A DNA stretch of 64,000 bases. Source: Eretmocerus hayati (taxonomy: Eukaryota > Arthropoda > Insecta > Hymenoptera > Aphelinidae). Below are positions 1-11,899 of the stretch, piece after piece. Under the pieces are notes generated by a model that saw nothing but the letters and a program-made list of their open reading frames with translations, did not search any database and was not told the origin of the DNA. The translations under genes were made by a program, and so were the position numbers. The number at the start of each line of letters is the position of its first letter. The stretch's first letter is position 1. The stretch is from contig CM056743.1 in assembly GCA_029851415.1 (NCBI GenBank), positions 96,198,501 to 96,262,500 on the forward strand, written 5' to 3'.

Positions 1-764
1 CTGTAATCAAGATTTCATTTTAATAACTAGACTCTATATTCATCATTCGAAGAAATTTCTATATTCAATTCGTCCAAGGTCTCCATCTCTCTCTTATCCC
101 AATAAAATTCTATGAATAACTACTCTAATGTTGATTCATCATCCTGGAAATATTTGTCTATACGGCAAATTGATTCCATTTCTCCCCCAATCAATAACAA
201 AGACTCGCTCATCATAGTGACATCACTGTAACACACTGCAATCTCATCCCAATTTCCATGATATACTGAGCCTAGACAAACAAACCGTAATCTATTTTGC
301 CTTCAGAACAATTTTTCACTCGAAAAATGTACAAAAACGAGATATGATGATCTATGTGGAGTATGGGCATCTGCGTACGGTGTGACGATTTTATGTGGAA
401 AAGATACATCAAAAACAAAATACTCGGAGGATATACGATCCATGCGAAATCATTCCGTGCAGATAATAGAATATAGATTGATCATGGAATTCCTTGGTGA
501 GTAGATCATATAGATTATAAAATCGAGAATATAATATATTTTTTCCAGGTGTATGTCGGATATTGATATTAGGATGTTTTAAACACTCATTTTTTATCAT
601 TTTTTATAGTTTCAAGAGAAATTTGCATAAGATATTCTGAATAATTTCGTGCAAAGAAAATTGTTGGTGAGAATGAAAATGCTGATGACATTAGATTCGT
701 TTAACGGTGTATAATGAGATCATTTAGAAGGAAAAAATTCATATCTTTAACGATTGTAACATGA
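1..764. other. AT-rich DNA, no feature recognised
   Basis: No coding region, RNA gene, tandem repeat or long inverted repeat is apparent. The only open frames are short and have no recognisable motif. It is probably degraded intergenic or repeat-derived DNA. Confidence 0.5.
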
Positions 765-810
765 ATGGGAGAAGAGAAAGCATTCCGCAAATGTCTTTTC
801 AGCGTATTTC

Positions 811-961
811 ACACGTTCGCTGCGACGGGTCCCACCGGTGGGACCCGCTCGTCCTCTTTTGTGTGCGACGGTGATCAGAATCCCATTAAATGGGTCCCAC
901 CGGTGGGACCCGTCGCAAACAGAGAAGAAACTGTGGTTTTTCGCGTCGCAGCGAACGTGTC
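811..961. repeat. Nested inverted repeat with two identical 20-bp palindromes
   Basis: The perfect palindrome GGGTCCCACCGGTGGGACCC occurs at 827-846 and again at 892-911. With flanking bases, 821-846 and 892-917 form a perfect 26-bp inverted repeat. An outer 16-17-bp inverted repeat joins 811-827 with 944-960. The result is a double hairpin of about 150 bp, resembling the core of a miniature inverted-repeat element. It abuts the next foldback at 961. Confidence 0.7.
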
Positions 962-1321
962 AATGAGTGTGATTTGTGAAAATAGTGCGAGCTGGATGAT
1001 ATGGTCTTTATACCATTTTGTCATGGAGATCTCTTTTATACACCTGCTGCAGTCAGGTTAGAGTTTATTTCTGATAATTTCACTTTATCTGCCTGCTGGC
1101 AGTATTTTGTGATGAAGAGTAAAATTCAGCTGAGCATTTAAACCTGTGATAGAAAAACACCATGTGTATCCTGCACATACAGTAACAGGCCATCATTCTC
1201 ATCCGATGCTGTGTAATGTCATAACCTGACTGCGGCAGGCATGTAAGAAAAATTTCTATGACTGAATAAGACAAAAGCCATATAACTCAGCTCGCACTAT
1301 TTCCACAAATCGAACTCATTG
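961..1321. mobile_element. Small foldback (MITE-like) element
   Basis: The first ~34 bases (961-994) are the inverse of 1288-1321 with only a few mismatches, both containing the core AATAGTGCGAGCTG. Similarity continues inward at lower identity to about 1066 and 1222, where both arms carry a CTGC-GCAGTCAGGTT block. It has no coding capacity, so it would be a non-autonomous DNA transposon mobilised in trans. The superfamily is not identifiable. Confidence 0.65.
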
Positions 1322-1612
1322 GAAACTTTCTCCATTGCACGCCGCTGAGTCAGGTTTTCATCATCCAACAGCACACAACAGGACAAGCTGTGTATGTAAA
1401 CGGAACCACGCGGGCTCTTTGCTGTCGACGTCGTCTCACAGTATGCGCAGCAGACGGAGAATACCGAATTCAGCCAAAACGGTGAAAGTCCGGGTCGGCC
1501 TGGCAGATCTCGCTTGGACAGCGAGCAATTTTCACTTGCTAGCCGAGCAAAAGCTGCCGAGCCCCGCATGGTATAACTCACTTGGCAGCGCGGAGAGTTG
1601 CTGCTTGCGCCT
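1322..1612. other. Spacer between foldback elements
   Basis: Somewhat GC-richer DNA. Open frames on both strands here have no recognisable domain, and I see no repeat shared with the rest of the window. Confidence 0.4.
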
Positions 1613-2127
1613 TCGGCACTGATTACCGCTCCCTGGTCTCAGTGAGTGTGCTTAACCCGGTGGGTGTCAGTCTGCATTTCTTATTCATCTCAACCGGAGC
1701 GATTTGGGGGCAGCGGGCTGTACTGCACAGCTGACTCAGTCAAGTAATCACATAGTTAGCGAGGGTCATGCCGGACGTCCGCTGGGCACAGCTCAAGATC
1801 CAGCTAGCTTCATGTCACTCGTCATCCCGGCCTGTGCATGACATCAAGATCAGATGAATATTCATTTCCCCAATCATCAAATGATTCTTTCTCTCTTTAA
1901 AATCCCGAGGAAGTGGTTCTTTGTTGTACGTTTTAATTCCCAGTCCCTTGCGGCAGTAGAGCTGTATCTTTGAGAATTTCATTTGGTTTTCATTCGTGTG
2001 CGTATGTTCTTCCTGGTCCTAGATATACTGTCCATATTTACCATCAGGCATTGTGCAAACTTGCTCATTTTTTCAGTGTCAAATCTGGAGATCTTGCTAA
2101 CAAATCATAATGCATATGCTTTGACAA
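1613..2127 (+). repeat. Left inverted arm of the 5.4-kb element
   Basis: Inverse of 6475-6997. Matching landmarks, in order from the outer end, are the GGTCTCAGTGA block, a GCTGACTCAGTC/GCTGACTCGGTC block, AGTAGAGCTGTATCT and a CAATCTGG-type inner end next to the minisatellite. Confidence 0.65.
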
Positions 2128-2148
2128 TCTGGTCCTGCACCGATCATC

Positions 2149-2445
2149 GTTGAGGATCGATTGGTCCCATACCGGTCATCGGCGAGTATTGATCTGGTCC
2201 TGTACCGGTCCCCGACAAGTAGCGATGTAGTTCTCTACCGGTCCTCGGCGAGTGTCGATCTGGTCCCGTAAGGGCCCTCGGCGAGTGTCGATTTGGTCCC
2301 GTACCGGTCCTCGGCGAGAGTCGATCTGGTCCAGTACCGGCCCTCGGCGAGTGTTGCCTTGGTCTCTCACCGGTCCTCGGCGAGTGTCGATCTGGTCCCG
2401 TACCGGTCCTCGGCGAGTCTCGATCTAGTCCTGTACCGGTGATCG
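2149..2445. repeat. 33-bp minisatellite, about nine to ten copies
   Basis: Diverged tandem copies of a 33-bp unit containing TCCTCGGCGAGTGTCGATCT followed by GGTCCCGTACCGG. Because 33 is a multiple of three, several reading frames stay open and would give an RTGTGPDRHSP-like peptide repeat on the minus strand. I treat those frames as by-products. From about 2465 the unit appears once in reverse orientation, so the array turns around near its inner end. A single degraded inverse counterpart lies near 6440-6480. Confidence 0.8.
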
Positions 2446-2539
2446 GACAGGTGTGATTCTGATTCCGCACCGACACTCGCCGAGGGCCGATATGGGACCA
2501 GATCGACCTTCACCAATGACCGGTATAGGATATATCGTG

Positions 2540-5500
2540 GAAGTTAGCCGGAGTAAATCATTTTCTGCGCAGAATCTATCTGGGGCCTTCTCCACCGAGG
2601 AAACCGTTTTATCAGCCTGCGGGCACATCCAATGGACCTCTCTGCGGTATTTTCAGTCATTTCCGAGCATGCGCAAGATGGGAATCGCATGTTTTGTGGG
2701 TCATTGCACGATTCTTTCGGGAATTCAAGGATATAAAGTGGGAATAGCACCTTAACAGGGTTGTAGAAGCACCTAGAATCGATCAAATGATGTTTAAACA
2801 TTAAATAAATACCCTTTTGCAGTATTTCTAGACACTTAGGTGTATGCGCGAGTGAGGATTTGCTCACTTTTCGTCCCTACGGAGGGTTTTCCGATGGTTC
2901 GATCGCATTGTACGAATGTGAGACTATCGCGAGGTCCTGTCCACCCGAGAAAACAATCAGAAAGTATACTGACAATGTATAGATATGATTTTCAATAATA
3001 TCCCTCCGCCTCTGAGTATGAGTATAATACGAGTCTCATGTAGACGCGAGCTTACCAAGAGTGGTCAATATGTCCTTACCGAGTCATGTCCTAAATTTTA
3101 GTTGCACATTTCAATCCTGTAGCTTACCGAGATATTCAATCAGTCTTGATTCGTCACCAATCAAACATCAAAATTGGGTTATGAAACAGTAATACTATGT
3201 ACAAATCGAGTATCAAGTCTTACCTTGAAGTTGTCAGAACACAGTCGACACTCTATCCTGGGATTCCGCAAACTCCTCGAATGCTGCTCAATAAATTGAC
3301 TTTCCGGCTTGCGAATTGCTCTGAATGGGTCTACAATGGCGGTAATTGATCTCATGATTACCTCACGGTAGTCTCACATTCGTACAATGGAGAACCCTTC
3401 GTTTCGGACGAGGAGTGGGTGAATTCTCACTCGCGCATACACCCTAGTGTCTAAAAATACTGCAAAAGGGTAGTCATTTGATGTTGAAACATCATCTGAT
3501 CAATTCTAGGTGTGGACACAATCCTGTCGGAGTGCTATTCTCATTTAATGTCCTCGGATTGTGGAGAGAATCGTGGAATGACCCACAAAACATGCGATTC
3601 GCATCTTGTGCATGCTCGGAGGTGACTGGAGATACCGCAGAGAGGTCTATTGGATGTGCCCGGAGCCTGACACATCGGTTCCCCCCGTAGACAAGGCCCC
3701 AGATATATTCTACGTGGGAGGATAATTTACCCCAGCTAACTTCCCACGGACGAAAAAGCTCAACACGGGCTCCCGCATGCTCCGAGGTGGGGGAAAACTA
3801 TCCGAGATCATAGTTATACGTCATAAATATACTTTCTGATTGTTTTTTCGAGTGGACAGGACCTTACGATAGTCTCACATTCGTCCGATGTGATGGGGAA
3901 CCATCGGAAAACCCTTCGTTTGGGACGAAAAGTGAGCAAACCCTGACTCGCGCATACACCTAAGTGTCTACAAATATTACAACAGGGTATTTATTTGATG
4001 TTCAGACATCATTTGATCAATTCTAGGTGTTTACACAATCCTGTCAAGGTGCTATTCCCACTTTATGTCCTCGAATTTTCAAAAGAATCGTACAACGACC
4101 CACAAAACATGCGATTCCCATCTTGCGCATGCTCGGAAATGACTGGAAATACCGCAGAGACATCTATTGGATACGTCCGCAGGCTGCCAAATCAGTATCC
4201 TTGGTGGCCAAGGCCCCAGATAGATTCTGCGCGGGAAAATAATTTACCCCGGCTAACTTCTCACGGACAAAAAAGCTCAACACAGACTCCCGCATGCTCA
4301 GAGGTGGGGGGAAACTATCCGAAATCATAGTCATACGTCATGAATATACTTTCTGATTGTTTACTCGGGTGGACAGGACCTTACGATAGTCTCACATTCG
4401 TCCGATGTGATGGGGAAGCATCGGAAAACCCTTCGTTTGGGTCGAAACGTGGGCAAATCCTCACTCGCGCATACACCCAAGTGTCTAGAAATACCACGAA
4501 AGGGTATTTATTTGACGTTTTACATCATTTGATCGATTCTAGGAGTTTACATAATCCTGTCAATGTGCTATTCCCTCTTTATGTCCTCGAATTCTCGAAA
4601 AAAATGTGCAATGACCCACAAAACATGCGATTCCCATCTTGCGCATGCTCGGAGATGACTGAAAATACCGCAGAGGGGTCTAGTAAATGTGCCCGCAGGC
4701 TGACAAATCGGTTTCCCTGGGTACCTATTGAAGTAACTAGTTTGCAATCCGCACAGCGCAGCGCGCGCTCGAGAACTTTTCTCGCGGGCGTAAAATGAAT
4801 ATTGATTTTTCGTGTCGACCACGGAAATCGTCTGCTGAGCATTTTTTTGATTAAGTTGCATAACCCCCCACCACGTGCTCTGCCTAACACTAGATATATT
4901 TTAGTGTTTACCAGCCTGGTGAATCCAAAAATCACTCATATACCCTTAAGCTTCTGTGAGTCTTAAAATCAAAAATTAATTTTTTACTGAAACGTCTCTT
5001 AAGTATGATGTAATTCCGTTGAGGTGCAGATTGATGTGTTGATGAGCAATATGCATGTATTAATCACCTTTCGTGTAATATGATTTTACTAGGTAAAACC
5101 AAAATATGATTTTACTGGGGTATTTTGATAACTTCTAAAATCATGCCTGCTTCCCTCAGAATTTGCTTAAATTCAAACTATGATGCTTCAGTATTAAGCT
5201 ACATATCAGCCGACTGAACTAATTTTAGGTGGATCAATGAATCCAGAGAGTCAGCGGATATCTCCGGTGATTCAGTCAGCTTCAGGAGAAAAATTATTGA
5301 TCTACCTAAGATTCGTGTGAAAATGGTACATGAATTATTACTTGGTTGATGTGTAGTTCAATACTCAAGCATCATATTCCAAATTGACGCGAGTTTTGAG
5401 GAAGGGGGACATGATGTTGAAAGTGATCAAAATACTCTCGCAAAATCATATTTTGGTTTCACCTCATAAAGTCATATTGCACAAAAGGTGATTGATACAT

Positions 5501-6430
5501 GCATATTGCGTATCAACACATCAATCCGCACCTCAACAAAATTACATCACACTTAAGACCTGTTTCAGTAAAACATTAATTTTTGATTTCAAGACTCACA
5601 GAAACTTGAGGGTATACGTGTGATTTTTGGATTCATATCACCAGGCTGGTAAACACTAGAATATATCTAGTGTTAGGCAGAGCACGTGGTGGGGGGTTAT
5701 GCAGCTTGATCAAAACAATGCTCAGCAGACGATTTCCGTGGTCGACAGAAGAAATCAATATTCATTTTACGCCAACGAGAAAAATTCTCGCGCGCGCGCG
5801 CTGCGCTGTGCGAATTGCAAAATTTTCACTTCAATAGGACCCCCGGTGGACAAGGCTCCAGATAGATTCTGCGCGGGAGGATAATTTACGCCAGCTAACT
5901 TCTCACGGACGAAAAAGCTCAACACAGGCTCTCGCATGCTCAGAGGTGGGGGGAAACTATCCAAAATCATAGTTATACGTTATAAATATACTTTCTGATT
6001 CTTTTCTCGGGTGAACAGGACCTTACGATAGTCTCACATTCGTACAATGTGATGGAACCATCGGAAAACCCTTCGTTTGGGTCGTAAAGTGGGCAGATCC
6101 TCACTCGATCATACACCCAGGTGTCTAGAAATACTACGAAAGGGTACTTATTTGATGTTGCAACATCATTTCATCAATTCTAGGTGTTTACATAATCCTG
6201 TCAGTGTGCTATTCCCACTTTAAGTCCTCGAATTTTCGAAAAAATCTTGCAATGACCCACAAAACATGCGATTCCCATCTTGCGCATGCTCGGAGATGAC
6301 TGAAAATATCGCAAAGGGGTCTATTGGATGTGCCCGCAGGCTGACAAATCGGTTTCCCTGGTGGACAAGGCCTCAGATAGATTTTGCACGGGAGAATAAT
6401 TTACCCCGGCTACTTTAGCCCGGCTAACTT
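2540..6430. repeat. Dispersed/tandem ~500-bp repeats (five copies, one inverted)
   Basis: A minus-strand copy lies at about 2540-2990. Plus-strand copies start at about 3360, 3861, 4377 and 6020, each beginning near TAGTCTCACATTCGT. Spacing is 500 and 516 bp. The third plus copy is split by a nested foldback at 4724-5838; without that insertion it is about 520 bp. The region between the minus copy and the first plus copy (about 2990-3360) is unique. Open frames read through the units are weakly conserved between copies (for example the NDPQNMRF stretch). The copies are diverged and broken, so I do not call a gene. Confidence 0.7.
4724..5838. mobile_element. 1.1-kb near-complete palindrome inserted in a ~500-bp repeat
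   Basis: The outer ends are CCTATTGAAGT (4724) and ACTTCAATAGG (ending 5838). The arms pair across almost the whole length, converging near 5280: the GCTCTGCCTAACACTAGATAT block near 4880 mirrors the one near 5660, and blocks near 5040-5110 mirror 5450-5530. Flanking sequence on both sides is one interrupted ~500-bp repeat unit, which shows insertion. No protein is encoded. The DNA could form a very long hairpin; mechanism unknown. Confidence 0.75.
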
Positions 6431-6474
6431 CAACGATATTTATAGGATCACATCGACCCTCAACGATGGTCGAT

Positions 6475-6997
6475 ACAGTACCAGATTGTTAAACCATATG
6501 GACCAGGATTTGTGAGCAAGATCTTCAGTTTCCACGCTGAAAAATCAGCAGGTTTGCACAATACCTGATGGTGCATATGGACAGTATACCTGGACCCAGG
6601 GAGAACATACACACACAAATGAAAACCAAATAGAATTCTAAGAGATACAGCTCTACTGTCGCAAAGAATTGAGAATTGAAATATACAACAAAGAATCACT
6701 CCCTTGGGATTTTGAAGAGAAAAAAATCACTTGATCTCTGAGGAAATGAATACTCGTCTGATCTTGATGCCACGCACAGACCGGAATGACGACTGATAAG
6801 AAACTAGCTGAATCTCGAGCTGCGCCCAGCGGATGGCTGGCTGAACCCTCGCTAACTATGTGATTACTCGACCGAGTCAGCTGTGCAGTGCAGCCCACTA
6901 CCCCAAAATCGCTTCGGTGAGATGAATAAGGAATGCAGACTGACACCCGCCGGGTTAAGCACGTTCACTGAGACCAGAAAGTGGTAATCAGTGCCGA
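6475..6997 (-). repeat. Right inverted arm of the 5.4-kb element
   Basis: Inverse of 1613-2127 at moderate identity, with insertions such as a longer tract near 6530-6560. It ends in CAGTGCCGA at 6997. Confidence 0.65.
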
Positions 6998-7180
6998 CGC
7001 ACAGTGGGGCGAAACATCGATTTTGGGCCGGAAAGTGCATCCGCGCGAATTTTCGACCGATTGACTTGATCCAAAAAATATTCCCTTCGTTTTTCCATCC
7101 TCCACCACGGGGCACTGCAACGATTTTGATCAAAACCTTCCTGGAGGGTGGAGAAGACACTAAACGTTGCAATGAATTCG
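6998..7180. other. Short spacer between two foldback elements
   Basis: Starts with CACAGTGGGGC, which resembles the terminus of some DNA transposons, but no matching second end was found. No coding evidence. Confidence 0.3.
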
Positions 7181-7439
7181 AGACGGGAATACGCTAATTC
7201 CTTGGGCACCCGGGCTGTATTCGGCGGCTTGACATCGTCCAAACCGACCTATATGGTCCTTGGCATGTGTACACTACCCTTCAACACTTTCCTGAACCAT
7301 TTAATCGTTTGTGATGGGTTGAATGTGCTCAGAAATGGTGAAACTCGAACCTATGTTGATATACACGCTTTCTAGACCCCTTTGAGGGAGAATCGATCAA
7401 CTTGGGAGTATTGAACGACTTGCAGGCTCTGAAAACGCG

Positions 7440-9600
7440 ACAGGTACCATATCACATGATTTAATTATCGAATTCTTCAAAGCAAGAGTCAAAGAATTGC
7501 CGCTGGGATTTTTTAGAATATTCCTCCGCCGGGAAAAATGGCAAATGATGAAACGACTCTAAAGATCATGGAATCTAGGTGTCTTTCGGAACTTGCGGGA
7601 CTTGGAAAATACAACAAACACCATTCTACGTGAATAACTCATCGAATGCTTCAAAGCACTATTCATGAAATTGCCGCTGGAATGTTTTATGACCGTTTTT
7701 GACCGAGAAACACTCGAAAATCGTGGAACGACCCCCGAAACCCATTGGTTTCATTAAATCTAGGGGTCTTTTGAAACTTGCGGATTTTGACACAACGAAC
7801 ACCATCTCACGCGATGGAACTATCGAACGCTTTCCAGCAGGTATTATACAATTGCCGCTGGAACGTTTTATGGTCAATTTTTACTGGAAAACACTCGATA
7901 ATCGTAGAACGACCCCCAAAATCATGAAATCTAGATTTCATTTGAGACTTGCGGGATTCGGACTAAACTACAGGTACCATCTCTAGTGATCAACTAATCA
8001 AATGCTCTGAAGCGGGTGTCATAAAATTGCCGCTGGGATGTTTTCGGGCCTTTTTTCGCGAAGAAACGATCGGAAATGAGAAAACGACTTTGAAAATCAT
8101 GGAATTCAGGTGTCTTTTGGAACTTGCGGGATTTGAAAAACACTACACATACCATTTTATCCAAGTAACTCAATGAACGCTTTAAATCAAGTTTCATAAA
8201 ATTGCCGCTGGAATATTTTGTGACCGTTTTTCACCGGAAAACACTCGAAAATCGTGGAACGACCCCCGGATTCATGGAATCTAGGTGTAATTTGAGACTT
8301 GCGAGGTTCTGAAAATACCACGAACACCATCTCACGCGATGAAATTATCGCACGCTTTCCAGCAGGTATTATAAAATTACCGCTGGAATGTTTTACAGTC
8401 AGTTTCCACCGGATAACACCCAAAAATCGTAGAATGGCCCCCAAAATCATGAAATCTAGCGGTCATTCAAGACTTGCGGGATTCGGAAAAATCTACAGGC
8501 ACCATCTCATCTCATCAACTGATCGAATGCTTCGAAGCCGGTGTCATGAAAATACCTCTAGGGAGTTTTCGGGCCCTTTTTCGCCGAGAAACGATCGAAA
8601 TTGAGAAAACGACCATAAAAATCATGGAATCTAGGTGTGTTTTGAAACTTGCGGAATTCGAAAGATACTACAGACGCCATCCTATTCGGGTACCTCAATG
8701 AATGCTTTGAAGCAAGTTCCATAAAATTGCCGCTGGACTGTTTTATGATCCTACTTCACGGGAAAACACTCGAAAATCATAGAGCGACGCCCGGATTCAT
8801 GGAATCTAGGTGTCTCTTGAGACTTGCGGGGTTCTAAAAACACTATGAACACTATCTCATGCGATGAATCTATCGCACGCTTTCCAGCAGGTATTATAAA
8901 ATTGCCGCTGGAATGTTTTATGGTCAGTTTTCACCGGAAATACTCGATAATCGTAGAACGACCCCCAAAATCATGAAATCTAGGTGTGATTTGAGACTTG
9001 CGGGATTCGAGGGAAACCACGAATACTATCTCAAGTGATCAACTAATTAAATGTTCTGAAGCGGGTGTCATAAAATTGCCGCTGGGATGTTTTCGGGCCC
9101 TTTTTCGCCGAGAAACGATGCAAAATGAGAAAACGACCCTGGAAAGCATGGAATTTAGGAGTCTTCTGGAACTTGCGGGATTCGAAGAACACTAGAGACA
9201 CCATTCTATTCGAGTAACCCAATGGACGCTTTGAAGCAAGTTTCATAAAATTGCCACTGGAATGTTTTAGGGTCAGTTTTCACCGGGAAACACTCGAAAA
9301 TCGTAGAATGACCCCCAAAATCATGAAATCTAGGTGTCATTTGAGAGTTGCGGGATTCGGAACAACCTACAGGCACCATCTAACGTGATCGACCGATTGA
9401 ATGCTCTGAAGCGGGTCTCATAAAATTGCCGCTGGGATGTTATCGGACCCTTTTTCGCCGAGAACCGATCGAAAGTGAGAAAATGACCCTAGAAATCATG
9501 GAATCCAGACGTCTCTCGGGACATGCGGGATTTGAAAAACACTACAGACACCATTCTATCCAAGTAACTCAATGAACGGTTATGGATTTTCTTGTTGAAT
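7440..9600 (+). repeat. Left arm array: 175-bp monomers in trimers
   Basis: The marker TTGCCGCTGG or a near match starts at 7497, 7671, 7852, 8027, 8202, 8377, 8552, 8727, 8902, 9076, 9251 and 9426. Nearly all steps are 174-175 bp. Monomers fall into three types by the sequence after the marker (TTATGACC-like, TATGGTCA-like, TTTTCGGGCC-like). These recur in order, giving a ~525-bp higher-order unit. Short open frames in every copy are by-products of the repeat. Confidence 0.85.
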
Positions 9601-9779
9601 AATACTGGCGGATAGCAGAGCGACCCCAGAATAATGGAATAGAACTGTCATCTTAAACTTGTGGAAACTCGAAAATACTGCGGAGGCCATCTCGCATGAT
9701 CTGGATATCGAATGCTTCGAAGTAGGAGTGCGAAAATGGTCCCTGGAATTTTTAAGGCAATTCCACTGTCGAACCATTG

Positions 9780-10900
9780 TCAAGAAAACTATGAATCTCG
9801 TTACCGTTCAACAGACCTTTTGAATCGGATCAGAAAAGTCCCTTCCATACATGAACCAATCGTGGAATGATTGTTTTTCCATTTGACTAGATCCAGACAA
9901 GGGGGCGTGATTGTGTGTATTTAAAGAAGACAACAAAGATCTTGTTAATGAAAATGTCAAATATAATATGAAAATAAATCATTCACAGGTTTCGTTGAGT
10001 ACAACTCCTCCTCTCCTGAGAAAGAGGATATCCCCTGAATGTGGCTCAGGATCGACCTTCTTGGGTTGAGTTCATTTCTACACGAGTTCTATCAAATTTA
10101 CCGACACCAGCTACAGCACATAGGATATTTCCCATCAAAATTCTCGCTGAAATTTTTGAGAAACTCTTTTCCCTTCGCACAACGCAACTTACACTCACAT
10201 GCAGATTATCTCGGAATTCGCATGGGATAGGGCTCAACGAAGATAATTTCGCATTAGTGTGGTCCAAAATAAATCTTCCTCGAGGATCGCTTACCATAAC
10301 TCGGGACTCACTGTTTTCTGGCAAGTGGTATCTTTAGCTGTACGCTCGAAGCTGAGTTTCTTTTGTCGAGCAAGAGCTCTAAAATTTTGGTGAAAAATAT
10401 ATAGGTAATGCCATTACAGAGCTTCTACTCCCCTCGAAACCAGTAGTGCCGTGAATATTGCGTTATAGACTTTGCGCGGACGGCTTCACCTCTTTTTATC
10501 GTGGTAATCCAATCTTCTCAACACGATTACTGTGGTTGTGCGGTTGTAGGATCCAGAGATGCGCCAAAAACGGGTCATCATTCCGTGGTTCCAGCCACTT
10601 TTCATCGTTTATCTCGAAATTCGCCTTTTTCCACTACTTTACCTCTCGAATCCATGATGCATCATGGCTTCCTGAAACCACTAGGATCATCTTGAATGGG
10701 GCAAAATACCCCACACGACAATCATAACGCAATATCCTCAAAATATATTATTGAAAGGGGGAAAAAGCCTTTGATGGCATTTTCTGAACATTTCCAACAA
10801 AACTTCAGAGTTCTTGCTCCACCTGAAAGACACAACTTTGAGCGCGCAGCAAAATTCTTTCATGCAATTTTCCGATGTTTGGGTGCTTACAAAATTGCAT
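9780..10900. other. Loop of the 6.5-kb foldback, no recognised gene
   Basis: The longest open frames, around 10040-10340 and 10458-10727 on the plus strand, show no domain I recognise. They could be transposase debris or chance frames. No repeat structure is obvious. Confidence 0.4.
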
Positions 10901-11039
10901 AAAATAGCATTCGCGCCTCGATCATGAGGTTCCCCGCTTCCGAGCGATTATTTCGACCCTCGCCTGCGGCTCGTGCCGAAAACCAATCGCTCAGAAGCGA
11001 GCTACAACCTCATAATCTCGGTGCGAAATCTACTATTTT
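10901..11039. repeat. Imperfect 139-bp palindrome
   Basis: AAAATAGCATTCGCGCC at the left pairs with the inverse of GGTGCGAAATCTACTATTTT at the right. Pairing continues through ATGAGGTT / AACCTCAT and GAGCGATT / AATCGCTC. It sits inside the loop of the larger foldback, so it is a candidate independent MITE insertion. Confidence 0.65.
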
Positions 11040-11320
11040 GCAACTGTGTGCGTGAAGTTGTAAAAAAATGAGACTTCTCTTCATCATTTACAGTGCGAGA
11101 AGTAATGCGTGAATGACTTCTCGCACAGTTTTACATTTACGCACTGGTGAAGTGTGCATAAATGTAACTTCTCGCTCTAATGCATTTTCATTCACGCACA
11201 GTTCCAAAATATGATGTCACGTCATCCCTCTGAATTTGGCCTTTCTTGAAAACTTTGTTCTCAAGATGATCTTGCTCGGACAGTGGTGCATTTAATTACA
11301 ACTTCGCGCACAGTTGCAAA

Positions 11321-11579
11321 AAATAGTATACGCAACACGTGCGAGAAGTTTCCGCACACGTTGCCAACTCGCGCGAGAAGTAACATTCACGCACACTTCG
11401 AAACTTCTCGCACACCCAGAGGTACATATTTACGCACGCTCGCTTCGCGAGCGTACGTGAATGTGTTCTTCTGGCTGTGCGAGAAGTTCCAAAGTGTGCG
11501 TGAATATTAACTTCTCGCACTCGTTTGGCAACTTGTGCGGAAATTGACCTTCTCGCACTTGTTGCGTAATATACTATTT
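11321..11579. repeat. Imperfect 259-bp palindrome with repeated TTCTCGCAC words
   Basis: Outer ends AAATAGTATACGCAACA and TGTTGCGTAATATACTATTT pair, and the arms meet at ACGCTCGC / GCGAGCGT (11436-11454). The words CTTCTCGCAC and its inverse GTGCGAGAAG recur from about 11090 onward, including outside the palindrome. A 156-codon minus-strand frame (11296-11766) runs through it and is best explained by the repeat. Confidence 0.7.
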
Positions 11580-11899
11580 CATACCTCCTTACCAGAAGGC
11601 AGTGAATCCTGACTAATGCTGAGCGGTTCCTGAAAGAAAAAAACGTTTTTTCGACCCACATTATCATGCATCGTGAGATCATCGCAACATATGACACTGA
11701 AGGTGAATGACACTCCAGAAAACGTACGGAACTTGGGAATCTGTTATGAATGCATGAAGGAATCAACTCTTCACACTACAGAAAATCTGAATAGAGAACT
11801 GGAGCTTTTCTACGAAGTAGAATTCACAGGACATTTGTACGGTACATGTATCATGAAGAATATTTGTACATTAAACTATCATTCTACATAATTCTTATC

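Larger units (their letters stand above)
1613..6997. mobile_element. Composite 5.4-kb element with ~510-bp inverted ends
   Basis: Bases 1613 to about 2127 are the inverse of about 6475 to 6997 at moderate identity with indels; both outer ends begin TCGGCACTGATTACC. Between them lie a 33-bp minisatellite, several ~500-bp repeats and a younger nested palindrome. No transposase is visible, so it is non-autonomous or decayed. Long inverted ends enclosing tandem repeats match the known organisation of Foldback-type DNA transposons. Alternatively, this could be an inverted duplication that trapped other repeats. No clear target-site duplication was found. Confidence 0.6.

Noticed and set aside
1335..1622. 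95-codon plus-strand and 94-codon minus-strand frames
   Set aside because: They overlap each other on opposite strands, have no motif, and one runs into the end of an inverted repeat.
2144..2476. Minus-strand 110-codon frame with an RTGTGPDRHSP-like repeat peptide
   Set aside because: It is the translation of a 33-bp minisatellite, whose unit length keeps several frames open; no start context or neighbouring gene supports it.
11296..11766. 156-codon minus-strand frame
   Set aside because: Most of it lies in a palindrome with recurring words; the mirrored plus-strand frame shows the same pattern, so it is a repeat by-product.
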